A stretch of DNA of 64,000 nucleotides from an uncultured Lachnospiraceae bacterium (GCA_947172645.1 CAMWBY010000003.1:1-64000); one strand, 5' to 3'. Shown: positions 44,005 through 53,049, counted from the stretch's first letter. Notes: generated by a model from the letters alone, not told the origin. Numbers and translations: made by a program.

Positions 44005-44364
44005 ATGAAAGTTTCTTCAATGGACACACATATGGGGAATATTTCTATTGACCAGGAAGTCGTTGCGCAGTATGCCGGTACGGTAGCGATGGAATGTTTC
44101 GGTGTCGTCGGTATGGCCGGCATGAGCGTCAGGGACGGCATTGTGAAACTACTCAGGAAGGAAAGCATGACCAGGGGCATTCAGGTACTTCTCAACAATA
44201 ATAAGCTTACGTTGAATTTTCATATTATTGTCTCCTATGGCGTGAGTATTCTCGCGGTGGCGGATAACCTGATTGATAGCGTGAAATATAAGGTGGAAGA
44301 GTTTACGGGAATTGAAGTGGAAAAAATAAACATCTTCGTAGAAGGTGTGAAAGTGATTGACTAA
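44005..44364 (+). CDS. Asp23/Gls24 family envelope stress protein
   Basis: 119 aa, AAGGAGG before ATG 44005. Asp23 features include GNISIDQEVVAQYAGTVAME, VVGMAG and VSYGVSILAVADNLI. In Firmicutes this gene usually precedes the DAK2/FakA gene, as here (15-bp gap). Linked to membrane/cell-wall homeostasis. Confidence 0.92.
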   Translation: MKVSSMDTHMGNISIDQEVVAQYAGTVAMECFGVVGMAGMSVRDGIVKLLRKESMTRGIQVLLNNNKLTLNFHIIVSYGVSILAVADNLIDSVKYKVEEFTGIEVEKINIFVEGVKVID

Positions 44365-44379
44365 GGGAGGAACTGTGAG

Positions 44380-46074
44380 GTGGTTTCAAATACGATTGAT
44401 GCCTGTATGATGGCGAAACTGTTCTTAGCGGGAGCAAAAAATCTTGAGAGCAAGAAAGAATGGATTAATGAACTGAACGTTTTTCCGGTGCCGGACGGCG
44501 ATACCGGTACGAATATGACGTTGACAATTATGTCCGCGGCGAGAGAAGTGGCCTCTCTCCATGATATGGGCGATGTGGATATGGAGTCTTTGTGCAAGGC
44601 GATTTCTTCCGGTTCCCTGAGGGGCGCCAGAGGAAATTCCGGCGTTATCCTGTCCCAGTTATTCCGTGGATTTACGAAAGGCGTCAAGGAATACGACGAG
44701 ATAACGATTCCGGTACTTGCGGCGGCCTTTGAGAAGGCGGTGGAGACTGCCTACAAGGCGGTTATGAAGCCCAAGGAAGGTACGATACTGACGGTTGCCA
44801 AAGGGGCGGCAATCAAGGCGAGAGAGCTTGCCGACAATGGCGCGGAGGATATGGCTGATTTTCTGGCGCAGATTATCGAGCGCGCCGACGAAGTCTTGGA
44901 ACAGACCCCGGAGATGCTTCCTGTGTTAAAACAGGCGGGCGTTGTTGATTCCGGCGGGCAGGGACTGATGCAGGTATTGAAAGGCGCGTATGACGCCTAC
45001 ATGGGCAAAGAGATTGACTTGACGCTGGGCGATGCGGCGGCTTCCCATACGGGCGGAAGAACTGCTGGGGCAAATTTGGAAGCGCAGGCGAATGCGGATA
45101 TCAAATTTGGATACTGCACCGAGTTTATCATTATGTTAAACAAGGTCTTTAATATCAAGACGGAGATGGATTTTAAGGCATATCTGGAATCTATCGGTGA
45201 TTCTATTGTTGTGGTGGCGGATGAGGACGTGGTAAAGGTACATGTACATACCAATGACCCTGGCCTTGCCATCCAGAAAGCATTAAAGTATGGCGCGTTA
45301 TCCAATATGAAAATTGATAACATGCGCCTGGAGCATCAGGAGAAGCTTTTTAAGCAGTCCCAGAAAGAGGAGCAGGCAGCGAAAGACGCCGTGGCAGTAC
45401 AGGATGAGCCGAAGAAGGACGTAGGTTTTATCGCGGTTTCTGTAGGCGGAGGAATCAATGAAATTTTCAAAGGCCTGGGAGTCGATTATATCATCGAGGG
45501 CGGGCAGACCATGAATCCAAGTACGGAAGATATGCTCAATGCCATAGACCAGGTCAATGCGGACAGTATCTTCATATTGCCTAACAATAAGAATATTATT
45601 CTGGCGGCTAACCAGGCACAGTCGCTCGTGCGGGATAAGAAGATTGTGGTTATTCCGACCAAGACGGTTCCCCAGGGAATCACGGCGATTATCAACTATG
45701 TGCCTGACATGACGGTGGAGGAGAACGCCGATACGATGATTCAGGAGATTACCCATGTGTCTACCGGCCAGGTTACCTATGCGGTCAGGGATACGAGCAT
45801 CGACGGCAAGGATATCAAGCAGGGCGATTTCATGGGAATCGGCGATTCGGGTATCCTCTCGGTGGGGACGGCCATCTCTGATGTGGCAATGGACATGATT
45901 GGAGAGATGGTGTCCGATGAGATGGAACTTATCAGCATATACTACGGTTCGGAGATTACGGAAGAAGATGCGGAGAAGCTTCGGGCACAGGTAGAGAACC
46001 AGTATCCTTCCTGCGATATTGAATTGCAGTACGGCGGCCAGCCAATCTATTATTATATTGTATCTGCGGAATAG
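44380..46074 (+). CDS. fakA: DAK2 domain fatty acid kinase, FakA/YloV-like
   Basis: 564 aa, GTG start 9 bases after GGGAGG. The N-terminal DAK2 kinase domain (PVPDGDTGTNMTLTI; GSLRGARGNSGVILSQL) binds ATP, and the C-terminal YloV-type domain (IGDSGILSVG) is complete. FakA phosphorylates fatty acids held by a FakB (DegV family) protein; a degV gene is at 48340 in the same region. A terminator follows at 46098. Confidence 0.92.
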   Translation: MVSNTIDACMMAKLFLAGAKNLESKKEWINELNVFPVPDGDTGTNMTLTIMSAAREVASLHDMGDVDMESLCKAISSGSLRGARGNSGVILSQLFRGFTKGVKEYDEITIPVLAAAFEKAVETAYKAVMKPKEGTILTVAKGAAIKARELADNGAEDMADFLAQIIERADEVLEQTPEMLPVLKQAGVVDSGGQGLMQVLKGAYDAYMGKEIDLTLGDAAASHTGGRTAGANLEAQANADIKFGYCTEFIIMLNKVFNIKTEMDFKAYLESIGDSIVVVADEDVVKVHVHTNDPGLAIQKALKYGALSNMKIDNMRLEHQEKLFKQSQKEEQAAKDAVAVQDEPKKDVGFIAVSVGGGINEIFKGLGVDYIIEGGQTMNPSTEDMLNAIDQVNADSIFILPNNKNIILAANQAQSLVRDKKIVVIPTKTVPQGITAIINYVPDMTVEENADTMIQEITHVSTGQVTYAVRDTSIDGKDIKQGDFMGIGDSGILSVGTAISDVAMDMIGEMVSDEMELISIYYGSEITEEDAEKLRAQVENQYPSCDIELQYGGQPIYYYIVSAE

Positions 46075-46097
46075 TTTAATCAGTCATATACGGAAAC

Positions 46098-46144
46098 CCC
46101 TGGCAATCATCTTCTGAGAATGTATTATTGCCAGGGATTTTTTA
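46098..46144 (+). terminator. Intrinsic terminator after fakA
   Basis: CCCTGGCAAT (46098-46107) pairs with ATTGCCAGGG (46127-46136), followed by ATTTTTTT. It separates fakA from recG, which begins 13 bp later. Confidence 0.85.
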
Positions 46145-46156
46145 AGAGAGGGATAT

Positions 46157-48208
46157 ATGAAAATCACTGCGCTGAAAGGAATCGGGGAGAAAACAGCCGT
46201 TCTGTTTGGAAAACTGCATATCACGACGGCGGAGGAACTTGTGCGTTATTACCCGAGGGATTATGAATATTTTTCTGCCCCGGTATCTTTGGAAGAAGCG
46301 GAGGTGGATGGCGTTGCGGCTGTCTCAGGACGTATCCGGGGCAATATAGCCACCAGGCATGTGAAGGGCTTAAGCATAACTTCTTTTGAGGTTTCCTGCG
46401 CGTGCGGGGGTATCTTGCATATGACTTATTTTAATATGCCTTATCTTAAGAACAGCCTGAAACGGGATGTGCAGTATATTTTCCGAGGCTGCTTACAGAA
46501 AAAAGGCAGCCGTTTTGTGATGGAACAGGCCAAAATGTATAAACCGGAAGAATACGATAAGATGGCGGGATGTATGCTGCCTATGTATTCGACTACGAAG
46601 GGACTTAGCAACAATACCATCACGAAGGCGGTAAAACAGGCCATTGCCGTGACCGACCTTTCAGACGATTACCTTCCGGCATGGATACAGGATGCGGAAG
46701 GGTTTTGTACGGAACGGGAGGCCATTCGCCAGATACATTTCCCGGACAACAGGGAATCGCTTGTCAGGGCGCGGGAGCGGATGGTGTTCGATGAGTTTCT
46801 GCTTTTTATCCTGATGGTGCGCAGAATGCGGGACGCCAACCAGGAAGCCGCTAACCAGTACCCGATGATTGAGGTGGCGGAGACAGAGCGGTTGATAGAG
46901 GGGCTTCCATACCGGTTGACAGGGGCCCAGAAGAAAGTATGGGGAGAGATTCGTTCCGACCTGTCTTCAAATCATGCCATGAACCGGCTGATTCAGGGAG
47001 ACGTGGGTTCCGGGAAAACGATTCTTGCGTTTCTGTCCCTGATAATGTGTGTGGCCAACGGTTATCAGGGGGCCATGATGGCGCCCACAGAAGTGCTTGC
47101 GGCACAGCATTATGAGTCGCTCTTGCAGTTACGCAAGCGTTACGGTTTATCTGTCCGCCCGGTGCTTTTGACAGGCTCCGTCTCCGCAAAGGAGAGACGG
47201 GAAATATATGGCCGGATTGAGAGCGGAGAAGCGAATGTGATTATCGGTACGCATGCGCTCATACAGGAGCGTGTGTCGTATCACAGTCTTGCGCTTGTGA
47301 TTACGGATGAGCAGCACCGTTTCGGCGTGAGGCAGCGGGAAAGCCTGACACAGAAGGGAGAACGGACGCATGTGCTTGTCATGAGCGCCACACCTATTCC
47401 GAGAACCTTGGCAATCATCTTATACGGCGATTTGCATATATCTGTCCTGGATGAACTTCCGGCGAACCGACTGCCCATCAAGAACTGTGTGGTGAATATT
47501 TCTTACAGGGAGACTGCATACCGTTTTATAGAGAAGGAAGTGGCGTCAGGACATCAGGTATATGTCATCTGTCCCATGGTGGAAGAGGGGGAGATGGACG
47601 AGCTGGAGAATGTGGTCTCCTATACGGCGAAGCTGAAAGGCACATTGGATACTTCCATCCAGATTGCATCGCTTCACGGCAGGATGAAACCGGCTCTGAA
47701 GAATCAGATTATGGAGGCTTTCGCGGCGCATCAGATAGACGTTTTAGTATCTACTACAGTGATTGAGGTCGGCATCAACGTTCCCAACGCCACGGTGATG
47801 ATGGTGGAGAATGCGGAACGTTTCGGGTTGGCGCAGCTGCATCAGCTCAGAGGGCGGGTGGGACGTGGGGATGCACAGTCCTACTGCATTTTTATGAGTA
47901 AGTCCCAGAAACCGGAGACAATGTCCAGGCTTAAGATTCTCAATGAGTCCAATGACGGGTTCTATATTGCGTCCCAGGATTTAAAACTCCGGGGGCCGGG
48001 CGACATGTTTGGCATCAGACAGAGTGGGGATTTGCATTTTGCACTGGGCGATATTTACCAGGATGCGGCGATTTTACAACGTGCAAGCGATTGGGCGGAC
48101 CGGATTTTGGCGCAAAGCAGGGAGCTTACAGGAGAAGAGTATGGCCTGCTGCGGCAGCGTTTAGACGATATGATGGCTCTGGATACAGGGAATGTTATTG
48201 CGCTGTAA
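46157..48208 (+). CDS. recG: ATP-dependent DNA helicase RecG
   Basis: 683 aa, normal length. N-terminal wedge/OB domain (about 50-145), Walker A GDVGSGKT at 281-288, DEQH at 384-387, and helicase C-terminal motifs STTVIEVGINVPNATVMMVE and QLHQLRGRVGRG. It remodels stalled forks and Holliday junctions. In Firmicutes recG commonly follows fakA, as here. Confidence 0.97.
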   Translation: MKITALKGIGEKTAVLFGKLHITTAEELVRYYPRDYEYFSAPVSLEEAEVDGVAAVSGRIRGNIATRHVKGLSITSFEVSCACGGILHMTYFNMPYLKNSLKRDVQYIFRGCLQKKGSRFVMEQAKMYKPEEYDKMAGCMLPMYSTTKGLSNNTITKAVKQAIAVTDLSDDYLPAWIQDAEGFCTEREAIRQIHFPDNRESLVRARERMVFDEFLLFILMVRRMRDANQEAANQYPMIEVAETERLIEGLPYRLTGAQKKVWGEIRSDLSSNHAMNRLIQGDVGSGKTILAFLSLIMCVANGYQGAMMAPTEVLAAQHYESLLQLRKRYGLSVRPVLLTGSVSAKERREIYGRIESGEANVIIGTHALIQERVSYHSLALVITDEQHRFGVRQRESLTQKGERTHVLVMSATPIPRTLAIILYGDLHISVLDELPANRLPIKNCVVNISYRETAYRFIEKEVASGHQVYVICPMVEEGEMDELENVVSYTAKLKGTLDTSIQIASLHGRMKPALKNQIMEAFAAHQIDVLVSTTVIEVGINVPNATVMMVENAERFGLAQLHQLRGRVGRGDAQSYCIFMSKSQKPETMSRLKILNESNDGFYIASQDLKLRGPGDMFGIRQSGDLHFALGDIYQDAAILQRASDWADRILAQSRELTGEEYGLLRQRLDDMMALDTGNVIAL

Positions 48209-48222
48209 GCGGGAATTTTAGG

Positions 48223-48251
48223 TTGACTTTGGAACTAACTATCAGTAATAT
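48223..48251 (+). promoter_or_regulatory. Promoter of the degV gene
   Basis: TTGACT (48223-48228), 17-bp spacer, TAATAT (48246-48251), giving a leader of about 80 bases. Confidence 0.6.
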
Positions 48252-48339
48252 GGATGTTAGATGTACTTTCAAAAGGGTGCAGGAAGGCCGGTCGCCGGAA
48301 TGTCCCGTGAATTGAAGATATGGAGATGTGGAACAGATT

Positions 48340-49206
48340 ATGGAGAAGAAAATTGCAATCGTCACTGACAGCAACAGCGGCATTACCCAATCGCAGGCGA
48401 AAGAATTAGGGATACATGTGCTCCCCATGCCTTTTATGATTAACGACGAGACTTTTTTTGAAGATATCACATTGACGCAGGATGAATTTTACCGCCGCCT
48501 TGCGGAGGGAGCGGACGTGATTACGAGCCAGCCTACGCCGGATTCCGTGATGAAACTGTGGGAGAAATTGCTGCAGGAATATGATGAGATTGTGCATATT
48601 CCCATGTCAAGCGGTTTGAGCGGTTCCTGCCAGAGCGCGCTTATGCTTGCGGAAGATTATGGCGGCAGAGTGGCAGTTGTCAATAACCAGAGGATATCTG
48701 TCACGCAGCGGCAGTCGGCCATGGATGCGTTGGAACTGGCAAACCGCGGCATGGATGCGGCACAGATTAAAGATTTCCTTGAAAAAGACAAATTTAACTC
48801 CAGTATCTATATTATGTTGGACACGTTGTATTACCTGAAAAAAGGCGGCAGGATTACGCCGGCGGCAGCCGCGCTTGGCACGATTTTAAGGCTTAAGCCG
48901 GTATTGCAGATTCAGGGCGACAAACTGGACGCGTTTGCCAAGGCGAGAACCGTATCGCAAGGGAAGTCGATTATGATTAACGCCATACGAGGCGATATGG
49001 AAAAACGTTTCGGCGGTGTGTCGGATGACAATATATGGCTGCAGGTTGCCTATACGTATGATTTGGACGCGGCGAACCAGTTTAAGGATGAGGTGCAGGC
49101 GCAGTTCCCGGGTATCGGGATTCATATGGACCCATTGTCTTTGAGCGTCGCCTGCCATATTGGCCCGGGCGCTTTGGCGGTCGCGTGCTGCAAGAAGATA
49201 CGTTGA
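48340..49206 (+). CDS. DegV family fatty-acid-binding protein (FakB-like)
   Basis: 288 aa from ATG 48340 (MEKKIAIVTDSNSGI); a GTG at 48328 is also in frame and the ribosome site suits neither ideally. DegV features: VTDSNSGI, TSQPTPDSV (ligand-binding Thr/Ser), HIPMSSGLSGSCQSA, RLKPVLQIQGDKL. FakB-type proteins present fatty acids to FakA, encoded upstream at 44380. Confidence 0.92.
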   Translation: MEKKIAIVTDSNSGITQSQAKELGIHVLPMPFMINDETFFEDITLTQDEFYRRLAEGADVITSQPTPDSVMKLWEKLLQEYDEIVHIPMSSGLSGSCQSALMLAEDYGGRVAVVNNQRISVTQRQSAMDALELANRGMDAAQIKDFLEKDKFNSSIYIMLDTLYYLKKGGRITPAAAALGTILRLKPVLQIQGDKLDAFAKARTVSQGKSIMINAIRGDMEKRFGGVSDDNIWLQVAYTYDLDAANQFKDEVQAQFPGIGIHMDPLSLSVACHIGPGALAVACCKKIR

Positions 49207-49459
49207 CCGGCGTGTCGGATGTCTGGTAATGGCCAGTACACGATTGGTGAAATGAACAAATAGAATTTGGTGTAATGTTACAGGAAATGTTTAGTTGCCC
49301 TGAGGTATGGTGATATTTTACTGCCTTGGCGCAACTTCCTTTTCGTTTAAGCGACATATCAAACGTCATGGTTCGGTCAATGTTTGGTTTTGTTTTTCGA
49401 TATGGATTTTTACGCCGCTTTGTGGTATGAATACTTTAGAATAAGAATTGAGGATTGTT
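49207..49459. other. Intergenic region before miaB
   Basis: About 250 bp. A short CTGG/CCAG hairpin lies at about 49220. No terminator with a T-run and no gene were found. The miaB promoter must lie here but no strong match was recognised. Confidence 0.4.
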
Positions 49460-49639
49460 ATGGCAGAATATACTTCTACGAACGATGGACAGGAACTTGC
49501 TTTACAGAAAGAATATATAGAGAAAGCGGCCGTTTATGTGGCGGATTTAGCAAAAAGGCTTGGACACAGCCCATTGTGCTGCGTTACCACCTTCGGCTGT
49601 CAAATGAATACCGAAGTCGAGATTGAAAAAGCCGCTTAA
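49460..49639 (+). pseudogene. miaB: miaB, 5' end interrupted by prophage
   Basis: From ATG 49460 the frame reads MAEYTSTNDG... to CCVTTFGCQMN, the start of tRNA-2-methylthio-N6-dimethylallyladenosine synthase MiaB, including the first Cys of its UPF0004 iron-sulfur site. After the AAT at 49607-49609 the likeness stops (TEVEIEKAA, then TAA 49639). The other two UPF0004 cysteines, the radical-SAM CxxxCxxC and TRAM domains are missing and must lie beyond the prophage, outside the window. Confidence 0.88.
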
Positions 49640-49653
49640 ACGCGGCTTTTTTG
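49628..49653. terminator. Terminator at the miaB/prophage junction
   Basis: AAAGCCGC (49628-49635) pairs with GCGGCTTT (49642-49649), followed by T residues on both strands. It stops the truncated miaB message and the convergent integrase message. Confidence 0.85.
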
Positions 49654-49726
49654 TTTAGGGTAGAAATATAAGGGTAGAGAGTTAAAACGGGCAGGACGGG
49701 GCGCAGGGGAGCGCAGACGGGGCATT

Positions 49727-51475
49727 TTACACGGCGGCGTCGTCCTGATAGACAAAGCGGTTCCGAAGTCCGTTTTTGAATACAATTTCGACGGGATCCC
49801 CGTCCTTTACCGTGATATGATCCACAATCATATTGACGAAATTCTTCAGGACGAGGGCGTCAACGGACGCGGCAAAGTCTGAATAGACGATATGATCCGC
49901 GCCTTGCAGACGGTAGGACAAAAGGAACGACGAAGCGGAGTTCACAAACGACAGTTCCGCCGCCGCAGAATACGATTCATCGGTCAGGGCGTCGGCGATC
50001 TTGTTATTGATCCGTGTCAGTTGTTCCGTAAGTTCGGAACGGGTGGAAAGATATTCCGCTTCGGACATGGCGTCATCATCGAATAGATACGCCTTTTTCA
50101 GACGTTCGAGGGCGCGGGACAGTCTGGCGGCTTCCGTCCGAAGTCCTGACAGTTCCGGGGCGTCCTTTTTATCGGAATCAGGCGGCGCGGGAATATATGT
50201 CACGCCGGAGCCGGGCGCAATCGTTCCCCGGATCGCCTGATAAATAATATCCAGATCGGACGGATCGATGTACCGGATCCGCGAAAATTCGTCCCCGGAT
50301 AACAATATCTGTTCCAGATCGGCGGGCGTTCCTATTTTGGCGCGGCTTTTTGTTGCCTGAACCAGATTCCGAACATAATTGAAAAAGAACGCCCCGATCA
50401 CGACGTCAGACGCCCCGGACGCGTCACAGGCGCGATATGTACGCCGGGACGTACAAACATATAATGACGGCTGAAAACCGTTCAGACGCATTTTATCAAG
50501 CCGGGAAACCTGAAAGGACGCGCCGCAGTCCGCACATTTCAAGATCCCGCCCGCGAAAACGTGAATATGTTTCTTTATATGGGGATTGGCGGAAGTCTGC
50601 GCCCTTGCGCCGTTCTCTTTTATGACGGCGTTCACACGTTCCCACAATTCAGGATCGACAAGCGGAGGAAACACGCCGGGAACATAGACGACTTCGTTTT
50701 CCGGCTTTTTGATTCCACGGGCGGATCCGCGATAGTTATATCTGTAATCGCCTTTATTCATGGGATTTTTTAGAAAATTGATAATCGTCGTCGTTGTCCA
50801 TTTTCCGCCCCGTTTTGTCTGGATATCGTTGTCATAACAAAAATCGCGGACTTTTGCCGTCGAATGTGTTTCGTCATACACACGATAGAGCGTCCGCGCC
50901 TTTTCTGCTTCGACTGGATCATGTTCGGGGAATTCCGTTTCCGGATTCCATTTCCAACCGAACGGCATCCGCGCCCCGTTCCATTTCCCGGACATGGCAC
51001 GATCGATCATTACGCCCGTGACACGTTCAGACGTCAATTTCCGTTCAAGTTCAGCAAAAACAAGAATGATCTTCAGGACAGCTTCGCCGATCGCGGACGA
51101 AGTATCAAATTGTTCATTTAATGATATGAAAGTCACGCGGTATTTTTTGAATTCGTCATACATCATAGAGAAGTCAACCAGATTACGGGAAATACGGTCA
51201 ATCTTATAAACGACGACATGGGATATCTCCCCGGCGTGGATCTTTTTCATCATACGGCGGAATGCCGGGCGGTCGGTATTTTTACCGGACTTCCCGGCGT
51301 CCTCAAACAATTCCGTTTTTTCAGCGTGTAGAATATGTTTGCAATACGCCGTCAATTCTTTCTTCTGGAACGGTAGAGAATCCTTGTCGATCTGATACCC
51401 GGTAGAAACACGAGTATATAGCGCGACGATCTTTCGGTCGTCTGCTGCCTGATCAGATTTTTTCACATAAGCCAT
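49727..51475 (-). CDS. int: Large serine integrase of the prophage
   Basis: 582 aa. Resolvase domain with catalytic Ser in YTRVST (about residue 24) and VVYKIDRISRN. Recombinase domain (about 180-280; GGKWTTTTIINFLKNPMNKG), zinc ribbon (CADCGASF ... C ... C, about 325-365), coiled-coil segment (about 430-490) and a C-terminal domain. It transcribes toward attL, 90 bp away. AGAAGGTGTTTTT precedes the ATG. It is unrelated in detail to the recombinase at 4710. Confidence 0.95.
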   Translation of the reverse strand: MAYVKKSDQAADDRKIVALYTRVSTGYQIDKDSLPFQKKELTAYCKHILHAEKTELFEDAGKSGKNTDRPAFRRMMKKIHAGEISHVVVYKIDRISRNLVDFSMMYDEFKKYRVTFISLNEQFDTSSAIGEAVLKIILVFAELERKLTSERVTGVMIDRAMSGKWNGARMPFGWKWNPETEFPEHDPVEAEKARTLYRVYDETHSTAKVRDFCYDNDIQTKRGGKWTTTTIINFLKNPMNKGDYRYNYRGSARGIKKPENEVVYVPGVFPPLVDPELWERVNAVIKENGARAQTSANPHIKKHIHVFAGGILKCADCGASFQVSRLDKMRLNGFQPSLYVCTSRRTYRACDASGASDVVIGAFFFNYVRNLVQATKSRAKIGTPADLEQILLSGDEFSRIRYIDPSDLDIIYQAIRGTIAPGSGVTYIPAPPDSDKKDAPELSGLRTEAARLSRALERLKKAYLFDDDAMSEAEYLSTRSELTEQLTRINNKIADALTDESYSAAAELSFVNSASSFLLSYRLQGADHIVYSDFAASVDALVLKNFVNMIVDHITVKDGDPVEIVFKNGLRNRFVYQDDAAV

Positions 51476-51500
51476 AAAAACACCTTCTTAAAAAAGGGCG

Positions 51501-51536
51501 TAAAAAAATAAGCCCTTACAAAATGCGGGGGCTTAT
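51501..51536 (-). terminator. Intrinsic terminator upstream of the integrase gene
   Basis: ATAAGCCC (51508-51515) pairs with GGGCTTAT (51529-51536), and the minus strand then has a seven-T run. Located 26 bp before the integrase start, it either ends repressor transcription or attenuates integrase transcription. A TATAAT-like box lies just upstream on the minus strand (around 51565). Confidence 0.75.
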
Positions 51537-51603
51537 GCTATAATATCACTTGTCTAGGGTGTTATTATAGTTCAGCCCACGGGTTGACGGGTAACAATCT
51601 ATC

Positions 51604-51639
51604 TAAAACGCTTCACGGTTGCCGCCGCGGGGCGTTTTA
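51604..51639 (-). terminator. Possible terminator after the repressor gene
   Basis: TAAAACGC (51604-51611) and GCGTTTTA (51632-51639) form an 8-bp stem with a GC-rich loop, about 40 bp beyond the repressor stop. Confidence 0.5.
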
Positions 51640-51677
51640 TTTTCTGAAATCATATTCAATAATTTTCCCATTCTGTT

Positions 51678-52052
51678 TTATCCGACGTTTTTGTTTTCTT
51701 TTTTCGTTTCCATTACCTGATCCGCATTAACAGCCCGTAAAGCCAATGTTTTGTCTAAATCATCAGCAGAACGGTAACATTTGACGAGAATTTCTTCTTC
51801 TGGCGTAATATGTAAATCTTTCTTTTTGGGATTGTAGTATTCTATTTCAGTTACTTCGTCCCTTGCCATACTATCCATAGTCACGCCGAAAAAATCACAA
51901 AGTTTCTTGAATGTTGATAGTTTAATATTGTTATAGCTTTGCTTATAAAATCCGTCAATAGTACTATATGGTATACCGGATTGATCAGAAAGTCGTTTTT
52001 TATTAAGACTATTCTTTTTCATTAAAAAATCTAGCTTTTCAAGAAAAGTCAA
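51678..52052 (-). CDS. XRE-type phage repressor (CI-like)
   Basis: 124 aa, probable TTG start at 52052, 8 bases after GGAAGGGGGTG. An ATG at 52073 lies at the predicted transcription start and would be leaderless. HTH at about residues 3-55 (LNKKRLSDQSGIPYSTIDGF; FKKLCDFFGVTMDSM). C-terminal helical region, no peptidase domain. Divergent from the early genes across a region rich in inverted repeats, the classic lysis-lysogeny switch layout. Confidence 0.82.
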   Translation of the reverse strand: MTFLEKLDFLMKKNSLNKKRLSDQSGIPYSTIDGFYKQSYNNIKLSTFKKLCDFFGVTMDSMARDEVTEIEYYNPKKKDLHITPEEEILVKCYRSADDLDKTLALRAVNADQVMETKKENKNVG

Positions 52053-52079
52053 ATTATACACACCCCCTTCCATGGTTAC

Positions 52080-52108
52080 ATTGTAAAGTAAATAAAATTC
52101 TGTGTCAA
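52080..52108 (-). promoter_or_regulatory. Repressor promoter
   Basis: On the minus strand TTGACA (52108-52103), 17 bp, TACAAT (52085-52080). The -10 lies inside the palindrome TTACATTGTAA (52077-52087), a possible operator. Confidence 0.75.
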
Positions 52109-52194
52109 GAAAAAAATTACGTTGCAACAAAAATATATAAAAAGGAATAAGCAAGTCATAACGTAATAAATCGCGGTACAAAGTAAAATATTGC

Positions 52195-52251
52195 TTGACA
52201 TTTCCCGGTGTAACGTGTATCTTATAATCATAAATCACGTTACACCGGGAA
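52195..52251 (+). promoter_or_regulatory. Early promoter with perfect 16-bp inverted operator pair
   Basis: TTGACA (52195-52200), then TTCCCGGTGTAACGTG (52202-52217) filling the spacer, TATCTT (52218-52223) or TATAAT (52223-52228) as -10, then the exact reverse complement CACGTTACACCGGGAA at 52236-52251. Two identical half-operators thus flank the -10 box. Further ACGT-centred motifs occur at 52117-52123 and about 52158-52165. A repressor bound here would block early transcription. The same sequence could also fold in RNA. Confidence 0.75.
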
Positions 52252-52279
52252 TTTATATAATTTTGAAAGGAGAACACAT

Positions 52280-52435
52280 ATGGAAGAACAGGAAAAAGAG
52301 CAGGAACGCAAGAAGGAAAACGCGAAAAAAGCCGCTGAATACATCAGACGGCTTCGCGACGGCACAATACCAGAGTTTGAAGTTCATTTTACATTTTCCA
52401 ATAGTGGGAAAAAAAGAGGTTCCAATTTGTTGTAA
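52280..52435 (+). CDS. Small charged phage protein (51 aa), first early gene
   Basis: AAAGGAG precedes ATG 52280. MEEQEKEQERKKENAKKAAE is a strongly charged helix, then YIRRLRDGTIPEF and a short tail. Position right after the early promoter is where Cro or antirepressor genes often lie, but no HTH is visible. Its 3' end overlaps the convergent gene at 52384 by 52 bp. Confidence 0.55.
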   Translation: MEEQEKEQERKKENAKKAAEYIRRLRDGTIPEFEVHFTFSNSGKKRGSNLL

Positions 52436-52722
52436 GTAAAAATGTAATCCCGTAGTTCGGCTTTTGATTCTTCATCAAGTTCATATTCGTTTTTTAATGC
52501 TCTGTATGCAGAATCAATAGCAAGTGCAATAACATATGATTCCCGGTTGCTCATTTGATCAAGTCGTCCGCTAAAATTCAATTTTGCAATAAGGGACATA
52601 GCTAAAGACGATAACATATCAATTTCGGCATCAGTAACAAAATCATATTCGGTTAAAACACTTAATGCAGCCGTAACAGCCTTGATGTCACTGGCACTAA
52701 AAGAATAATTCAGGTGATACAC
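52384..52722 (-). CDS. Hypothetical phage protein (112 aa, GTG start)
   Basis: Starts at GTG 52722 after GGAAGGGGGTG, the same leader type as the repressor. All-helical protein with MSNRESYVIALAIDSAYRAL and a C-terminal YIFTYNKLEPLFFP. It has its own leftward promoter. It opposes the early transcript, so it is probably made in the lysogen. Function unknown. Confidence 0.6.
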   Translation of the reverse strand: MYHLNYSFSASDIKAVTAALSVLTEYDFVTDAEIDMLSSLAMSLIAKLNFSGRLDQMSNRESYVIALAIDSAYRALKNEYELDEESKAELRDYIFTYNKLEPLFFPLLENVK

Positions 52723-52745
52723 AATCACACCCCCTTCCAAGAAAA

Positions 52746-52774
52746 ATATTACCACAAGGGGAACAAAACAGCAA
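52746..52774 (-). promoter_or_regulatory. Promoter of the leftward 112-aa gene
   Basis: Minus strand TTGCTG (52774-52769), 17 bp, TAATAT (52751-52746), about 25 bp before the GTG. Confidence 0.6.
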
Positions 52775-52809
52775 TATAAACCAAAGTCACAAAGAAAGGA
52801 GAAACCACA

Positions 52810-53049
52810 ATGTATAAGAATTTGTTAGAAATCTTAAAAAAGAAAAAAATCACAATGAAAGCCTATGCTGAATTTTTGGGAGTGTCAGAAAAGACAGTCC
52901 AGAACAAAGTATATGGTCGGACTGAATTCACATTAAGCGAAGCGACAAAAACGTGTTCATTTATCGCGCCTGAATACAAACTTGACTTTATTTTTGAGAA
53001 GGCAGAAGCGGCAGTGGAAGCGGGCGCGTTGGCGGCAGCTACGGCATAG
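52810..53049 (+). CDS. Small HTH protein (Cro-like)
   Basis: 79 aa, AAAGGAG before the ATG. KKITMKAYAEFLGVSEKTVQNKV is an XRE-type HTH, then SEATKTCSFIAPEY, with an Ala/Glu-rich tail. Size and place fit a Cro-like or copy-control regulator of the early region. Confidence 0.7.
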   Translation: MYKNLLEILKKKKITMKAYAEFLGVSEKTVQNKVYGRTEFTLSEATKTCSFIAPEYKLDFIFEKAEAAVEAGALAAATA

